A stretch of DNA of 64,000 nucleotides, from positions 455,957-519,956 of the forward strand of contig NZ_QOCF01000014.1 in the NCBI RefSeq assembly GCF_003318255.1. Direction: 5' to 3'. Every line of letters starts with the position of its first letter. Within the stretch, counting starts at the first letter, position 1. Under the pieces are notes generated by a model, which was not told the DNA's origin, did not search any database, and saw only the letters and a list, made by a program, of their open reading frames with translations. This stretch comes from Ruegeria sp. A3M17 (GTDB lineage: Bacteria > Pseudomonadota > Alphaproteobacteria > Rhodobacterales > Rhodobacteraceae). Below, one piece after another: positions 9,391 through 18,650 of this stretch. The position numbers and the translations under genes are program-made.

Positions 9391-9406
9391 GATTGACGAG
9401 TCAATA
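9391..9406. promoter_or_regulatory. BetI operator (betI promoter)
   Basis: GATTGAC-GA-GTCAATA is a near-perfect inverted repeat (arms match except the last base) 46 bases before the betI start. A longer symmetric frame, TTATTGA (9386-9392) and TCAATAA (9401-9407), surrounds it. A TTGACG that could be a -35 box lies inside. The same motif occurs before the betaine/choline ABC operon at 43917-43932. BetI is known to bind its own promoter and to be released by choline. Confidence 0.75.
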
Positions 9407-9451
9407 AAAACCCCTTAGCGTTTTCTCAATAAACGCAATGAGGGGATAGCG

Positions 9452-10024
9452 ATGCCGAAACTCGGAATGGAGCCAATCCGCCGTGACGCGATCGTCAAGG
9501 CAACAATTGCCGAGCTCGGGTCGAAGAAATCCCTTGATGTAACTGTCAGCCAGATTGCCAAACGGGCAGGAATGTCCAGCGCGCTGGCGCATCATTATTT
9601 CGGTGGCAAAGATCAGATCTTTCTGGCTGCCATGCGCCGCATCCTGTCGGACTTTGCCGACGAGGCTAGGCAGGAGCTGAAGAATGCTGTCCCGCAGCAG
9701 CGCGCGCAGGCCATTATCCGGGCCTGTTTTGCACCATCGTGTTTCACACCGGATGTCATCGCCGCGTGGATGACATTTTACGTGCTGGCCCAAACCAATG
9801 ATGACGCCTTGCGCCTGTGGCAAATTTATCAGGCGCGTATTCGGTCGAACCTGACCCACGCCCTGCGCCCGTTGCTGAGCGATCCTGCCGAGGCGGCCGA
9901 AAACATGATCGCCCTGATCGATGGGCTGTATATCCGCGCCGCACTCAGCGCGCCGGAAGAACCGCAGCTGGCGGTCAATCACGCGATGCGTGTCCTCAAC
10001 ACTCTGCTCGAGGCTGAAAAATGA
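9452..10024 (+). CDS. betI: TetR-family choline-responsive repressor BetI
   Basis: A 190-residue TetR-family regulator. The HTH is at about residues 25-50 (VSQIAKRAGMSSALAHHYFGGKDQ), and the start MPKLGMEPIRRDAIVKATI is typical of BetI. It represses glycine betaine synthesis genes and is released by choline. Its stop overlaps the betC start by four bases (ATGA), so betI, betC and betA form one operon. An operator-like inverted repeat lies in its own promoter. Confidence 0.95.
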   Translation: MPKLGMEPIRRDAIVKATIAELGSKKSLDVTVSQIAKRAGMSSALAHHYFGGKDQIFLAAMRRILSDFADEARQELKNAVPQQRAQAIIRACFAPSCFTPDVIAAWMTFYVLAQTNDDALRLWQIYQARIRSNLTHALRPLLSDPAEAAENMIALIDGLYIRAALSAPEEPQLAVNHAMRVLNTLLEAEK

Positions 10025-11529
10025 CAAAACCGAACATTCTGATCCTGATGGTGGATCAGTTGAACGGGACCCTCTTTCCAGACGGTCCCGCTGATTGGCT
10101 TCACGCTCCGAACCTGAAGAAGCTGGCCCAGCGGTCGACCCGGTTTGCCAATGCTTATACGGCTTCGCCGCTTTGTGCGCCGGGGCGGGCCAGTTTCATG
10201 TCCGGTCAGTTGCCCTCGCGCACGGGTGTCTACGACAACGCCGCAGAATTCCGCAGCGACATCCCAACATATGCGCACCATCTGCGGCGCGCGGGCTATT
10301 ACACCTGCCTGTCCGGTAAGATGCACTTTGTCGGCCCCGACCAGATGCACGGGTTCGAGGATCGCCTGACCACTGATATCTATCCGGCTGATTTCGGCTG
10401 GACGCCGGACTATCGCAAACCGGGCGAGCGTATTGACTGGTGGTACCACAATATGGGCTCGGTGACGGGCGCAGGCGTGGCCGAAATATCCAACCAGATG
10501 GAGTATGACGACGAGGTCGCCTACAACGCAAAGGCCAAGATATATGATCTGGCGCGCGGCAAGGATGACCGCCCGTGGTGCGTGACCGTCAGCTTTACCC
10601 ACCCGCATGACCCTTACGTGGCGCGCCGCAAGTATTGGGATCTGTACGAAGATTGCGAGCACCTGCAGCCCGAGATTGCGGACATTGGTTATGACAATCA
10701 GGACCCGCACTCAAAGCGTATCTTTGATGCCAATGATTGGCGCAGCTTCGACATCACAGAAGAAGACATCCGCAAGTCGCGCCGCGCGTACTTTTCCAAT
10801 ATTTCATATCTGGACGACAAGATCGGTGAAATCCTCGAGGTGCTGGAAGCAACCCGGCAAGAGGCGATCATCATGTTTGTCTCGGACCACGGTGACATGC
10901 TGGGTGAGCGGGGCCTGTGGTTCAAAATGAACTTCTACGAAGGATCGGCGCGCGTACCGTTGATGATTGCCGCCCCGGACATGCCGGCAGGCCGTATCGA
11001 TACACCGGTTTCGACAATCGACGTCACGCCGACCCTTGGCGCACTGGCGGGTGTAGATATGGCCGGGATCGCTCCGTGGACCGATGGCGAAGACCTTGTG
11101 CCGCTGGCCAATGGCACCGAACGAACTGCCCCGGTGAAGATGGAATATGCGGCCGAAGGCTCGTATGCGCCGCTGGTTTCGCTGCGCTATGGCAAGTGGA
11201 AATACAATCGCTGCGCATTGGACCCAGATCAGCTGTACGATCTGGAATCCGATCCCCACGAGTTGGAAAATCTTGCGGAAAAGCCCGAACACGCAGGCAC
11301 GCTGGAAACCCTGCGCGCGAAATCTGAGGCGCGTTGGGACCTGGATCAATTCGACGCGGATGTACGCGCCAGCCAGGCGCGCCGCTGGGTAGTTTACGAG
11401 GCGCTGCGGCAGGGTGGGTATTACCCGTGGGACTACCAGCCACTGCAGAAGGCATCCGAGCGCTACATGCGCAACCATATGGATCTGAACAACGTTGAGG
11501 AAAATGCCCGTTTCCCACGCGGCGAGTAA
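10021..11529 (+). CDS. betC: choline-sulfatase
   Basis: A 502-residue type I sulfatase that hydrolyses choline-O-sulfate to choline and sulfate. The sulfatase signature [11 protein letters not shown] starts at Cys52, the residue converted to formylglycine. Metal-binding residues are visible in LMVDQLNG near the N-terminus and [11 protein letters not shown] in the middle. The C-terminal extension ([20 protein letters not shown]) is typical of BetC. No signal peptide, so cytoplasmic. Position between betI and betA supports the choline-O-sulfate assignment over other sulfate esters. Confidence 0.95.
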   Translation: MTKPNILILMVDQLNGTLFPDGPADWLHAPNLKKLAQRSTRFANAYTASPLCAPGRASFMSGQLPSRTGVYDNAAEFRSDIPTYAHHLRRAGYYTCLSGKMHFVGPDQMHGFEDRLTTDIYPADFGWTPDYRKPGERIDWWYHNMGSVTGAGVAEISNQMEYDDEVAYNAKAKIYDLARGKDDRPWCVTVSFTHPHDPYVARRKYWDLYEDCEHLQPEIADIGYDNQDPHSKRIFDANDWRSFDITEEDIRKSRRAYFSNISYLDDKIGEILEVLEATRQEAIIMFVSDHGDMLGERGLWFKMNFYEGSARVPLMIAAPDMPAGRIDTPVSTIDVTPTLGALAGVDMAGIAPWTDGEDLVPLANGTERTAPVKMEYAAEGSYAPLVSLRYGKWKYNRCALDPDQLYDLESDPHELENLAEKPEHAGTLETLRAKSEARWDLDQFDADVRASQARRWVVYEALRQGGYYPWDYQPLQKASERYMRNHMDLNNVEENARFPRGE

Positions 11530-11583
11530 CCTCTTCACCTTTTTGAAAATACTCCTGCCGAACGGTTCAAAACGCGGTTCGGC
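11529..11583 (-). repeat. dispersed intergenic repeat copy plus hairpin between betC and betA
   Basis: Read on the minus strand, 11556-11532 gives GGAGTATTTT...AGGTGAAGA, matching the core of the element at 13638-13664 (GGGATATTTT...AGGTGAAGA). Next to it is a 7-bp perfect inverted repeat, GCCGAAC (11557-11563) and GTTCGGC (11577-11583). It separates betC from betA by 73 bases within the operon. Confidence 0.5.
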
Positions 11584-11602
11584 GGGATATGGAGACCTGA
11601 AA

Positions 11603-13261
11603 ATGGAAGCAGATTTCGTCATCGTCGGCGCAGGATCGGCAGGCTGCGCGATGGCATATCGCCTGAGCGAGGCCGGGGCCTCGGTTCTGGTGATCGAGCA
11701 TGGCGGGACCGATGCAGGCCCGTTCATTCAGATGCCAGCGGCACTGAGCTATCCGATGAACATGCCGAAGTATGATTGGGGTTACAGATCCGAACCCGAA
11801 CCGCACCTGAATAACCGCGAACTGGCCTGCCCACGCGGCAAGGTTATCGGTGGTTCATCCTCAATCAACGGCATGGTTTACGTGCGCGGCCACGCGCGTG
11901 ATTTTGACACCTGGGCCGAGATGGGCGCCGATGGCTGGTCCTACGCGGATGTGTTGCCCTATTACAAACGCATGGAAACCTGGCATGACGGCGGCCATGG
12001 CGGTGATCCGACATGGCGCGGAACCGATGGCCCGCTGCACGTCTCGCGCGGACCGCGTGAGAACCCTCTTTTTCAGGCCTTTGTCGATGCGGGGCAGCAA
12101 GCGGGATACGAAGTTACCGGCGACTATAACGGTGAAAAGCAGGAAGGCTTTGGCCCGATGGAGCAAACCGTCTGGAAAGGGCGGCGTTGGTCGGCGGCGA
12201 ATGCATATCTGAAGCCTGCGCTCAAGCGCGAAAACTGCGATATCGTGCGCGGACTGGCCTCAAAGGTGGTCATCGAAAACGGCCGCGCAATCGGGGTCGA
12301 ATTGATCCGAGGTGGCAAGGCTGAGGTCATCCGCGCCCGGCGCGAGGTGGTTCTTGCCGCGTCCTCCATCAACTCTCCCAAGCTGTTGATGCTGTCAGGC
12401 ATCGGTCCGGCGGCGCATCTGGCCGAGCATGGGATCGACGTTGTGGCGGACCGCCCGGGTGTGGGTGCAAACCTTCAGGACCATCTGGAGCTTTACATCC
12501 AGCAGGCATCCCTACAGCCCATCACGCTCTACAAGCATTGGAACCTGATCAGCAAAGGTCTGATTGGGGCGCAGTGGCTGTTCACAAAGACCGGGCTGGG
12601 CGCATCGAACCAGTTCGAAAGTGCGGCGTTCATTCGGTCCAAGCCGGGCGTGGAATACCCTGACATTCAGTACCACTTCCTGCCGATGGCCGTTCGCTAT
12701 GACGGCCAGGCCGCGGCCGAAGGCCATGGGTTCCAGGCGCATGTCGGGCCGATGCGCTCGCCTTCGCGCGGGGCGGTGACGCTGCGGTCGGCCAAGGTCG
12801 AAGACGCACCTGTCATCCGGTTCAACTACATGAGCCATGAAGAGGATTGGGCAGATTTTCGCACCTGCATTCGCCTGACGCGTGAGATTTTCGGGCAAGA
12901 TGCGTTCAAACCTTATTCCGGTAAAGAAATCCAACCGGGTGCAGATGTGCAGTCTGACGACGCGCTTAATGCCTTTATCGCCGAACATGCTGAAAGCGCT
13001 TATCATCCCTGTGGAACCTGCCGTATGGGCCGGGCGGATGATAAAAATGCCGTGGTAGACCCGGAAGGCCGTGTGATTGGTGTGGACGGGCTGCGCGTTG
13101 CCGACAGCTCGATCTTTCCGCAGATCACCAACGGCAATCTGAACGCGCCGTCGATTATGGTGGGTGAGAAAATGTCCGACCATCTGTTGGGTAAGGAAGC
13201 CTTGCCTGCCGCTAATGACCGCCCTTGGATTCACCCGCAATGGGCTGTTGCCCAACGGTGA
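11603..13261 (+). CDS. betA: choline dehydrogenase (GMC oxidoreductase)
   Basis: A 552-residue GMC flavoprotein that oxidises choline to betaine aldehyde (and often on to betaine). The FAD site VGAGSAGC is at residues 7-14, GMC signature 1 ([14 protein letters not shown]) lies at about 88-101, and the C-terminal HPCGTCRMG puts the catalytic histidine near residue 468. The frame is open from 11495, but the ATG at 11603 gives the standard BetA N-terminus and follows a GGAGACC site. Last gene of betICA. No betaine aldehyde dehydrogenase (betB) is in the window. Confidence 0.95.
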   Translation: MEADFVIVGAGSAGCAMAYRLSEAGASVLVIEHGGTDAGPFIQMPAALSYPMNMPKYDWGYRSEPEPHLNNRELACPRGKVIGGSSSINGMVYVRGHARDFDTWAEMGADGWSYADVLPYYKRMETWHDGGHGGDPTWRGTDGPLHVSRGPRENPLFQAFVDAGQQAGYEVTGDYNGEKQEGFGPMEQTVWKGRRWSAANAYLKPALKRENCDIVRGLASKVVIENGRAIGVELIRGGKAEVIRARREVVLAASSINSPKLLMLSGIGPAAHLAEHGIDVVADRPGVGANLQDHLELYIQQASLQPITLYKHWNLISKGLIGAQWLFTKTGLGASNQFESAAFIRSKPGVEYPDIQYHFLPMAVRYDGQAAAEGHGFQAHVGPMRSPSRGAVTLRSAKVEDAPVIRFNYMSHEEDWADFRTCIRLTREIFGQDAFKPYSGKEIQPGADVQSDDALNAFIAEHAESAYHPCGTCRMGRADDKNAVVDPEGRVIGVDGLRVADSSIFPQITNGNLNAPSIMVGEKMSDHLLGKEALPAANDRPWIHPQWAVAQR

Positions 13262-13352
13262 GCGACAGCATGATTTGATCCGCGTCAAAGCTTGACGGGG
13301 CCGGGACGAATAAACTTGGATCGTATCGACATATATTCAGGAGCGAACAGGA

Positions 13353-13592
13353 ATGTCCCACACCCCGCACGAACTGGCCGAAGAATTTCCGGACAAGGTT
13401 GAGTTGATGAGCCAGCTTAAGCAAACGGACGCTCATTTTTCACGGCTGGCGGACGAGTATCATGAGATCAACCGCGAGGTTCATCGTGCCGAAACCAATG
13501 TCGAACCGATGGATGATATCGCTGAGACGGACTTGCGTAAAAGACGTGCGGTTCTGAAAGACGAGATCTGGGCGATCTTGTCCAAGTCCTGA
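13353..13592 (+). CDS. YdcH-family (DUF465) small protein
   Basis: A 79-residue charged protein of the YdcH/DUF465 family (LMSQLKQTDAHFSRLADEYHEINREVHRAE), a helical hairpin rich in charged residues with a conserved KDEIWAIL C-terminus. Function unknown; cytoplasmic. It has its own RBS (AGGAGCGAACAGG) and no obvious partner. Confidence 0.85.
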   Translation: MSHTPHELAEEFPDKVELMSQLKQTDAHFSRLADEYHEINREVHRAETNVEPMDDIAETDLRKRRAVLKDEIWAILSKS

Positions 13593-13597
13593 GAAAT

Positions 13598-13664
13598 GGC
13601 GGGGGCTCTGCCCCCGTCGCGGCAAGCCGCGCCTCCCCCGGGATATTTTTAGGCCAGGTGAAGA
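13598..13664 (+). repeat. GC-hairpin intergenic repeat element
   Basis: Downstream of the YdcH gene: a perfect hairpin GGGGGC-TCT-GCCCCC (13601-13615), a second GC hairpin (GCGGC / GCCGC around 13619-13630), then CCCCGGGATATTTTT and AGGTGAAGA at 13656-13664, abutting the pccR stop. A degenerate copy of the last part lies inverted between betC and betA. I recall similar elements behind genes in roseobacter genomes. It may also act as a bidirectional terminator for the converging genes. Confidence 0.55.
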
Positions 13665-15065
13665 TCAGGTGACTTCATAGGGCAAGGTACCGCGGGTATG
13701 GGCGTCGATCGTCAGGCGTCTTTCCAATGGCGGGACCGATCGCTGGTGACAATTCGGCCGTTCGCAGATGCGGCAGGATATTCCAATGGGTTCATACGCG
13801 CTGGCGTTATTGAAATCCAGATTGTCGGCATAAACCAGCGCCTCGGCGTGGCGCACCTCGCAACCTAGTGCAATCGCATAACGGCGCACAGGTGCGCCGA
13901 ATGAGCCGCCTGATTTCGACACGTCCCGAGCCAGAGATATGTACTGAACACCATCGGGTGTTTCTGCCAGTTGCCGCAGGAAGTGGCCGGGCGTTTCGAA
14001 AGCGCGGTGGACGTTCCATAGGGGGCAGGCACCGCCGAACCGGGCAAATTGCAGGCGTGTGGCCGAGTGTCTTTTGGTGATAGTTCCGGCCTGATCAACG
14101 CGAACGAAAAAGAACGGAATGCCCTTTGCACCGGGGCGTTGCAGGGTCGAAAGCCTGTGCGCCACCTGTTCGATTGATGCGCCAAACCGATTGCTAAGCA
14201 GTTCAAGATCGTGACGATATTCCTGTGCTGTGGCCAGAAATTTGGCATATGGCATCAACGATGCGCCGGCGAAATAATTTGCCAGCCCGATCTTGGCAAT
14301 GGCACGGGCCTCATCGCTGTGAAATTTGGCAAAATCTAGCGTTGCTTCAAGAAGTTTGTCCTGGCTGATCAGTGCAACCTGCAACAACAACTGAAACACC
14401 TGAGTTTGTGGTGCGGTTCTGGACGAAAGCTGCAGTGTTTTGTTTTCTGGGTCGTACTTTCGGGTTTCATCGATATCCGGGAATTGTACCCGGATGCCGC
14501 GCTCCGCGAGGCTGTCCAGGGCTGCAGCGCGTATGCCACCGGCATCCTCGGCGCGCCCGGCAAATCGTTCAGCCGCGCGGTCCACCGCGTCGATATAGTT
14601 GTCGCAATAGTGGAAGAAGTCACGCACTTCCTCCCATGGGCTGGCCTGGATCTGCGCGTCTTCGCGCCCTAATGCTTCGTCAAGGGAGGCCAGGCGTTCA
14701 TGCGTCTGACGATAGGTGCGGTGCAGGGCAATGAAGGCCCGTGCCAGAGCGGGTGCGTTTGAAGCCGTGAGGCGGAGATCGGCGAGCGGCGGAACAGCGT
14801 CGTCAAAGACCGGATCTGCCAATGCCTCGCGCATGTCCGAGACCAGGCGTTCACTGTCGCCGGTGCTCAACTCGGTGACATCCATTCCGAATTCTTGCGC
14901 CAGCGCCAGAACGACCGTAGTCGAAATCGGACGGTTGTTGTTCTCCATCTGGTTCAGATAGGGCAGGGAAACACCCAGTTTGGCGGCAAATTCCTTTTGG
15001 GTCAGTGACAAGCGCGTACGCATTTCACGCAGCTTTGCACCTGCATAGAGTTTCTGAGTCGCCAT
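13665..15065 (-). CDS. pccR: short-chain fatty acyl-CoA regulator, PccR/ScfR family
   Basis: About 466 residues. Residues 5-65 are an XRE-type HTH (LREMRTRLSLTQKEFAAKLGVSLPYLNQMENN). The middle carries a degenerate ImmA/IrrE-like domain, and the C-terminus has the cysteine-rich ScfR block (GISCRICERPNC). The family includes RamB and the PccR of Rhodobacter sphaeroides, which controls propionyl-CoA carboxylase. It lies one gene from pccB, supporting PccR. A TTG at 15080 extends the frame, but the ATG at 15065 (MATQKLYAGAKLREMR) fits the family. TTTGCAA motifs sit directly upstream. Confidence 0.88.
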   Translation of the reverse strand: MATQKLYAGAKLREMRTRLSLTQKEFAAKLGVSLPYLNQMENNNRPISTTVVLALAQEFGMDVTELSTGDSERLVSDMREALADPVFDDAVPPLADLRLTASNAPALARAFIALHRTYRQTHERLASLDEALGREDAQIQASPWEEVRDFFHYCDNYIDAVDRAAERFAGRAEDAGGIRAAALDSLAERGIRVQFPDIDETRKYDPENKTLQLSSRTAPQTQVFQLLLQVALISQDKLLEATLDFAKFHSDEARAIAKIGLANYFAGASLMPYAKFLATAQEYRHDLELLSNRFGASIEQVAHRLSTLQRPGAKGIPFFFVRVDQAGTITKRHSATRLQFARFGGACPLWNVHRAFETPGHFLRQLAETPDGVQYISLARDVSKSGGSFGAPVRRYAIALGCEVRHAEALVYADNLDFNNASAYEPIGISCRICERPNCHQRSVPPLERRLTIDAHTRGTLPYEVT

Positions 15066-15073
15066 GTTGGGCC

Positions 15074-15111
15074 TTTGCAACTTTCCTAATTCGGTAAGCT
15101 AACTTTGCAAA
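15074..15111. promoter_or_regulatory. candidate PccR sites before pccR
   Basis: TTTGCAAC (15074-15081) and the palindrome TTTGCAAA (15104-15111) are 30 bases apart, directly before the pccR ATG. RamB/ScfR regulators bind TTTGCAAA-like sequences, so this is probably an autoregulatory site. Confidence 0.55.
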
Positions 15112-15130
15112 CCGTCCTAGGCAAGCCATG

Positions 15131-16336
15131 TCAAAGACCCAGTTGCCGTTCGCGTCGAATAACGGACAATATTGCGCAAACCGCCAGGACCGAGGTTGCC
15201 AGCATTAGCCAGAGCAGGGGCATTGCTCCAGTTTCATGGGTTAGCAAGGCTCCTGCAAGCGCGCTGAGGCCTGCACCGCCGCCCAACATGATGGCGCCAC
15301 TTAGCCCGGATGCCGTCGCGGCCAGATGCGGTCGCACCGAAAGCGCGCCTGAGGTTGCGTTGGGAATCGTCATGCCGTTTCCAATGCCGACAAAGGTCAT
15401 GAATCCAAAAAAACTGAGCGCTGTTCCGAAGCCGGCCAGAAACAAGATGGCGGACATTGCAACGCCTGCTGCGTTCAGCCAGCAGCCCCAAAGTACCATT
15501 CGATTGACGCCGAAGTGAACGGAATAGCGACCGCTAAAGAAGTTACCAAAAAAGTACCCTACGGCTGGGGCACCAAAGTATATGCCGACTTCGGCGGCGC
15601 TGAGGCCGAATAGTTCGGTGCCGATAAAGGGAGCGCCGCCCAGATAGGCAAAGAAGGCGCCAGACGACAGCGCGGATGATAGCGAATAGCCCCAAAATCG
15701 CGGGGAACCCAACAGTTCGGGGTATTCCCGGAATTGTTGAACCAGTGTTTTGCCGCTCTTGGCTGAGGTTTCGCCAAAATCTGAGTAGGTTAACATCAGT
15801 GTCATGACGCCAAGAGCAAAGGGCAGCCAGAAGTTGGCTTTCCAGCCAAAGCTCTCCTCTAGCAAGCCTCCGATCGCGGGTCCGATCATAGGAACGATGG
15901 CCATGCCCATCGTGACGTAACCGATCATCGATGCGGCCTGGTCCTGATCATATAGGTCCCGAACCGCCGCACGGCTGAGAACCATCCCGACCACTATGAT
16001 GGCCTGACACATCCGGAAGACAAGAAAGACCTGAATGTTGGGGGCATAGATGCACCCAAGTGTAGCCACTAGAAAAAGAGCCAACCCCCAAAGTAGAACG
16101 GGGCGGCGCCCTGCCTTGTCGGCAATTGGTCCAATCAGGATCTGAAGCACCGCATTGACCAGCAGGTACAGGGCGATCGACAGTTGCATGACCTTATAGT
16201 CGGCTTGAAAGTGTAGGGCCATATTGGGCAGGCTTGGCAGAAACAGGTTGAGGCTGAGCGCGGACAATCCGGACAGCAAAACCAGAGTGGTAATTTTTGG
16301 AGGCGAGCGATGCGCCGACGAAGAACTAAACTGCAT
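15131..16336 (-). CDS. Bcr/CflA-family multidrug efflux MFS transporter
   Basis: A 401-residue 12-helix MFS protein. Motif A is visible after helix 2 (GPIADKAGRRPVLLWG), and the motif C-like GPAIGGLLEESFGWKANF is in helix 5, marking the drug:proton antiporter group (Bcr/CflA). It lies between pccR and pccB and is transcribed away from pccB, in the same direction as pccR. Whether it takes part in propionate metabolism is unknown; its codon use is slightly more AT-rich than its neighbours. Confidence 0.85.
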   Translation of the reverse strand: MQFSSSSAHRSPPKITTLVLLSGLSALSLNLFLPSLPNMALHFQADYKVMQLSIALYLLVNAVLQILIGPIADKAGRRPVLLWGLALFLVATLGCIYAPNIQVFLVFRMCQAIIVVGMVLSRAAVRDLYDQDQAASMIGYVTMGMAIVPMIGPAIGGLLEESFGWKANFWLPFALGVMTLMLTYSDFGETSAKSGKTLVQQFREYPELLGSPRFWGYSLSSALSSGAFFAYLGGAPFIGTELFGLSAAEVGIYFGAPAVGYFFGNFFSGRYSVHFGVNRMVLWGCWLNAAGVAMSAILFLAGFGTALSFFGFMTFVGIGNGMTIPNATSGALSVRPHLAATASGLSGAIMLGGGAGLSALAGALLTHETGAMPLLWLMLATSVLAVCAILSVIRRERQLGL

Positions 16337-16398
16337 AGTTCACGTGTATAATCACCACGGATAGGAATGCCATCCATCATGTGTTTTGCGAGTGAAAA

Positions 16399-16454
16399 TT
16401 AGCAAGTTTACAATATTCACTAAGGCGATTGGAAAAGATTTGCAAATTTGCCGA
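16399..16454. promoter_or_regulatory. candidate PccR sites in the pccB promoter
   Basis: TTTGCAAA at 16439-16446 continues into TTTGCCGA, and a degenerate copy, TTAGCAAGTTTAC, lies 40 bases upstream at 16399-16411. The perfect copy is 73 bases before the pccB ATG. It shares the TTTGCAAA core with the pccR promoter. Confidence 0.55.
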
Positions 16455-16519
16455 AAGATACTTTGGTCTCGTAGCATCAGCGTATAGTGTCCGGCCAGAT
16501 TTTACAGGGGATCATCGTT

Positions 16520-18052
16520 ATGAAAGACATCCTTTCCGAACTTGAAGACCGTCGCGGTAACGCACGGCTGGGTGGCGGACAAAAGCGCATCGACGCGCAA
16601 CACTCGCGCGGCAAACTGACGGCGCGCGAAAGGGTCGAACTGTTGCTGGATGAAGGCAGCTTTGAAGAATTCGACATGTTTGTCAGCCATCGGTGTACCG
16701 ATTTTGGGATGGAAAAGCAAAGGCCAGCGGGTGACGGTGTCGTTACTGGCTGGGGTACGGTCAATGGTCGCATGGTTTATGTGTTCAGCCAGGACTTTAC
16801 AGTCTTTGGCGGCTCACTTTCGGAAACCCATGCTCAGAAGATCTGCAAGATCATGGATATGGCCGTTCAGAACGGTGCACCGGTGATAGGCATCAACGAC
16901 TCGGGCGGGGCGCGAATTCAGGAAGGCGTGGCGTCGCTGGCTGGTTATGCCGAGGTGTTCCAGCGCAACATCATGGCGTCAGGCGTGGTTCCGCAGATCA
17001 GCGTGATCATGGGGCCCTGTGCTGGCGGCGCGGTTTATAGCCCAGCGATGACCGATTTTATCTTCATGGTCAAAGACACCTCGTACATGTTTGTGACCGG
17101 CCCCGACGTGGTCAAGACGGTCACAAACGAAGTCGTTACCGCCGAGGAACTGGGTGGGGCGTCGACCCATACCAAGAAGTCCTCGGTTGCTGACGGAGCG
17201 TTTGAGAACGACGTTGAAGCACTGGCCGAGGTGCGCCGTTTGGTTGATTTCCTGCCGCTCAACAACCGCGAAAAACCTCCAGTACGCCCATTTTTTGACG
17301 AGCCTGACCGCCTGGAAGCCTCGCTGGACACGTTGATCCCCGACAACCCTAATACGCCGTACGACATGAAGGAACTCATCACCAAAGTGGCGGATGAGGG
17401 TGATTTCTACGAAATTCAGGAGGACTTTGCCAAAAACATCATCACCGGGTTCATCCGGCTTGAAGGACAGACAGTGGGCGTTGTAGCCAATCAGCCGATG
17501 GTTCTGGCCGGTTGTCTGGACATCGACAGCTCGCGCAAAGCCGCGCGGTTTGTGCGGTTCTGCGATTGCTTCGAAATTCCGATCCTGACGCTGGTGGATG
17601 TGCCTGGCTTCCTGCCGGGGACGTCGCAGGAATATGGCGGAGTGATCAAGCACGGTGCCAAGCTGTTGTTTGCCTACGGTGAAGCCACGGTGCCAAAAGT
17701 TACTGTCATCACCCGTAAAGCTTATGGTGGTGCCTATGATGTTATGGCGTCCAAGCACCTGCGCGGTGACTTCAACTATGCCTGGCCTACAGCCGAAATC
17801 GCGGTGATGGGCGCAAAGGGCGCGACCGAGATCATTCACCGTGCCGATCTGGGCGATGCCGAGAAAATTGTACAGCACACGCAGGACTACGAGGACAGGT
17901 TTGCGAACCCGTTTGTCGCGGCCGAGCGTGGCTTTATCGATGAGGTGATCATGCCGCAATCGACCCGCCGTCGCGTTTCGCGGGCCTTTGCCAGCTTGCG
18001 GAACAAGCACGTGAAAAACCCGTGGAAAAAGCACGACAACATCCCCCTTTAA
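16520..18052 (+). CDS. pccB: propionyl-CoA carboxylase beta subunit
   Basis: A 510-residue carboxyltransferase subunit that transfers CO2 from biotin to propionyl-CoA, giving methylmalonyl-CoA. The acyl-CoA-binding N-terminal crotonase-like half includes the oxyanion loop [14 protein letters not shown]. The C-terminal half contains [19 protein letters not shown] and the second oxyanion block [15 protein letters not shown]. The frame extends to 16487, but ATG 16520 ([20 protein letters not shown]) matches the family. Works with PccA (21354-23399) and methylmalonyl-CoA mutase (24091-26217). Candidate PccR sites precede it. Confidence 0.97.
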   Translation: MKDILSELEDRRGNARLGGGQKRIDAQHSRGKLTARERVELLLDEGSFEEFDMFVSHRCTDFGMEKQRPAGDGVVTGWGTVNGRMVYVFSQDFTVFGGSLSETHAQKICKIMDMAVQNGAPVIGINDSGGARIQEGVASLAGYAEVFQRNIMASGVVPQISVIMGPCAGGAVYSPAMTDFIFMVKDTSYMFVTGPDVVKTVTNEVVTAEELGGASTHTKKSSVADGAFENDVEALAEVRRLVDFLPLNNREKPPVRPFFDEPDRLEASLDTLIPDNPNTPYDMKELITKVADEGDFYEIQEDFAKNIITGFIRLEGQTVGVVANQPMVLAGCLDIDSSRKAARFVRFCDCFEIPILTLVDVPGFLPGTSQEYGGVIKHGAKLLFAYGEATVPKVTVITRKAYGGAYDVMASKHLRGDFNYAWPTAEIAVMGAKGATEIIHRADLGDAEKIVQHTQDYEDRFANPFVAAERGFIDEVIMPQSTRRRVSRAFASLRNKHVKNPWKKHDNIPL

Positions 18053-18061
18053 GGGAATGTG

Positions 18062-18130
18062 CCAGGAAATCTGCCCGGCCAAAACGGTTTGGACAGCGTC
18101 TCGGACAACCGGTCAGGGCAGATTACTTGG
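18062..18130 (+). repeat. long imperfect hairpin behind pccB
   Basis: Arms AATCTGCCC (18068-18076) and GGGCAGATT (18116-18124) are perfectly complementary. The pairing extends outward (CCAGG / ACTTGG) and inward (CGGTT / AACCG), enough for a stem of about 20 pairs. There is no T run, so it is more likely an RNA-stability or transcription-uncoupling structure than a classical terminator. Confidence 0.55.
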
Positions 18131-18162
18131 GTGCAAAATTGACTTTGAGGCCACAACTGCTA

Positions 18163-18648
18163 ATGAGTTGCCCAATCAGACATAGAACAGCGCGGGCCGA
18201 AAGCCAGGCGCGCGCGATCCCGGAGAGAGGAGCTCGCCTGTGGCGGGTCCGGGATCGCGCCTTAGCTGTTGTACTGTCGGTTTTTGCGGTTCCCGTTCTG
18301 GCTGATACCGAAAACCTGTTGCCGGTCCCGTCCGGACAGCCAGTGCACCTGAGCGACGTTCTGCTGGACAATAACCCCGGTGAGCTTTGGGTGCGGTTTC
18401 GCTTTATTGCGCCCAAGATCGGTTCGGACATTGGCCGGATCGGGTACGATGTCGCCTCGGTCGATATGGAACATCTGTGTCAGACGCTTGCGGTTACTTA
18501 TGTGGCCAAATACGAACTGGACGCTGCCCGTGTGGTCATTTCCCTGTCTGACCGACCCATCGAATTCGGCCGTACATCCCCTGACGCCACGCAGTTTTTT
18601 GAAGCCTACCGGCTGGAACAATCCCGGTGTATCTGGGAGGGGCTTTGA
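18163..18648 (+). CDS. DUF6497-family exported protein
   Basis: Up to 161 residues. A hydrophobic stretch ending in a signal-peptidase site (ALAVVLSVFAVPVLA) precedes a soluble domain (DTENLLPVPSGQPVHLSDVLLD), so the product is exported. I recognise it as the DUF6497 type found between pccB and pccA in roseobacters. Function unknown. The start is uncertain: ATG 18163 leaves a long N-terminus before the signal peptide, and a non-ATG start nearer 18238 is possible. An upstream extension would overlap the end of pccB. It is followed two bases later by another small frame. Confidence 0.72.
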   Translation: MSCPIRHRTARAESQARAIPERGARLWRVRDRALAVVLSVFAVPVLADTENLLPVPSGQPVHLSDVLLDNNPGELWVRFRFIAPKIGSDIGRIGYDVASVDMEHLCQTLAVTYVAKYELDAARVVISLSDRPIEFGRTSPDATQFFEAYRLEQSRCIWEGL

Positions 18649-18650
18649 CC

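Noticed and set aside
13601..13615. GGGGGC-TCT-GCCCCC as a simple terminator of the YdcH gene
   Set aside because: It is part of a longer intergenic element with a second copy of its core in the window and has no T run next to the stem; kept as a repeat instead.
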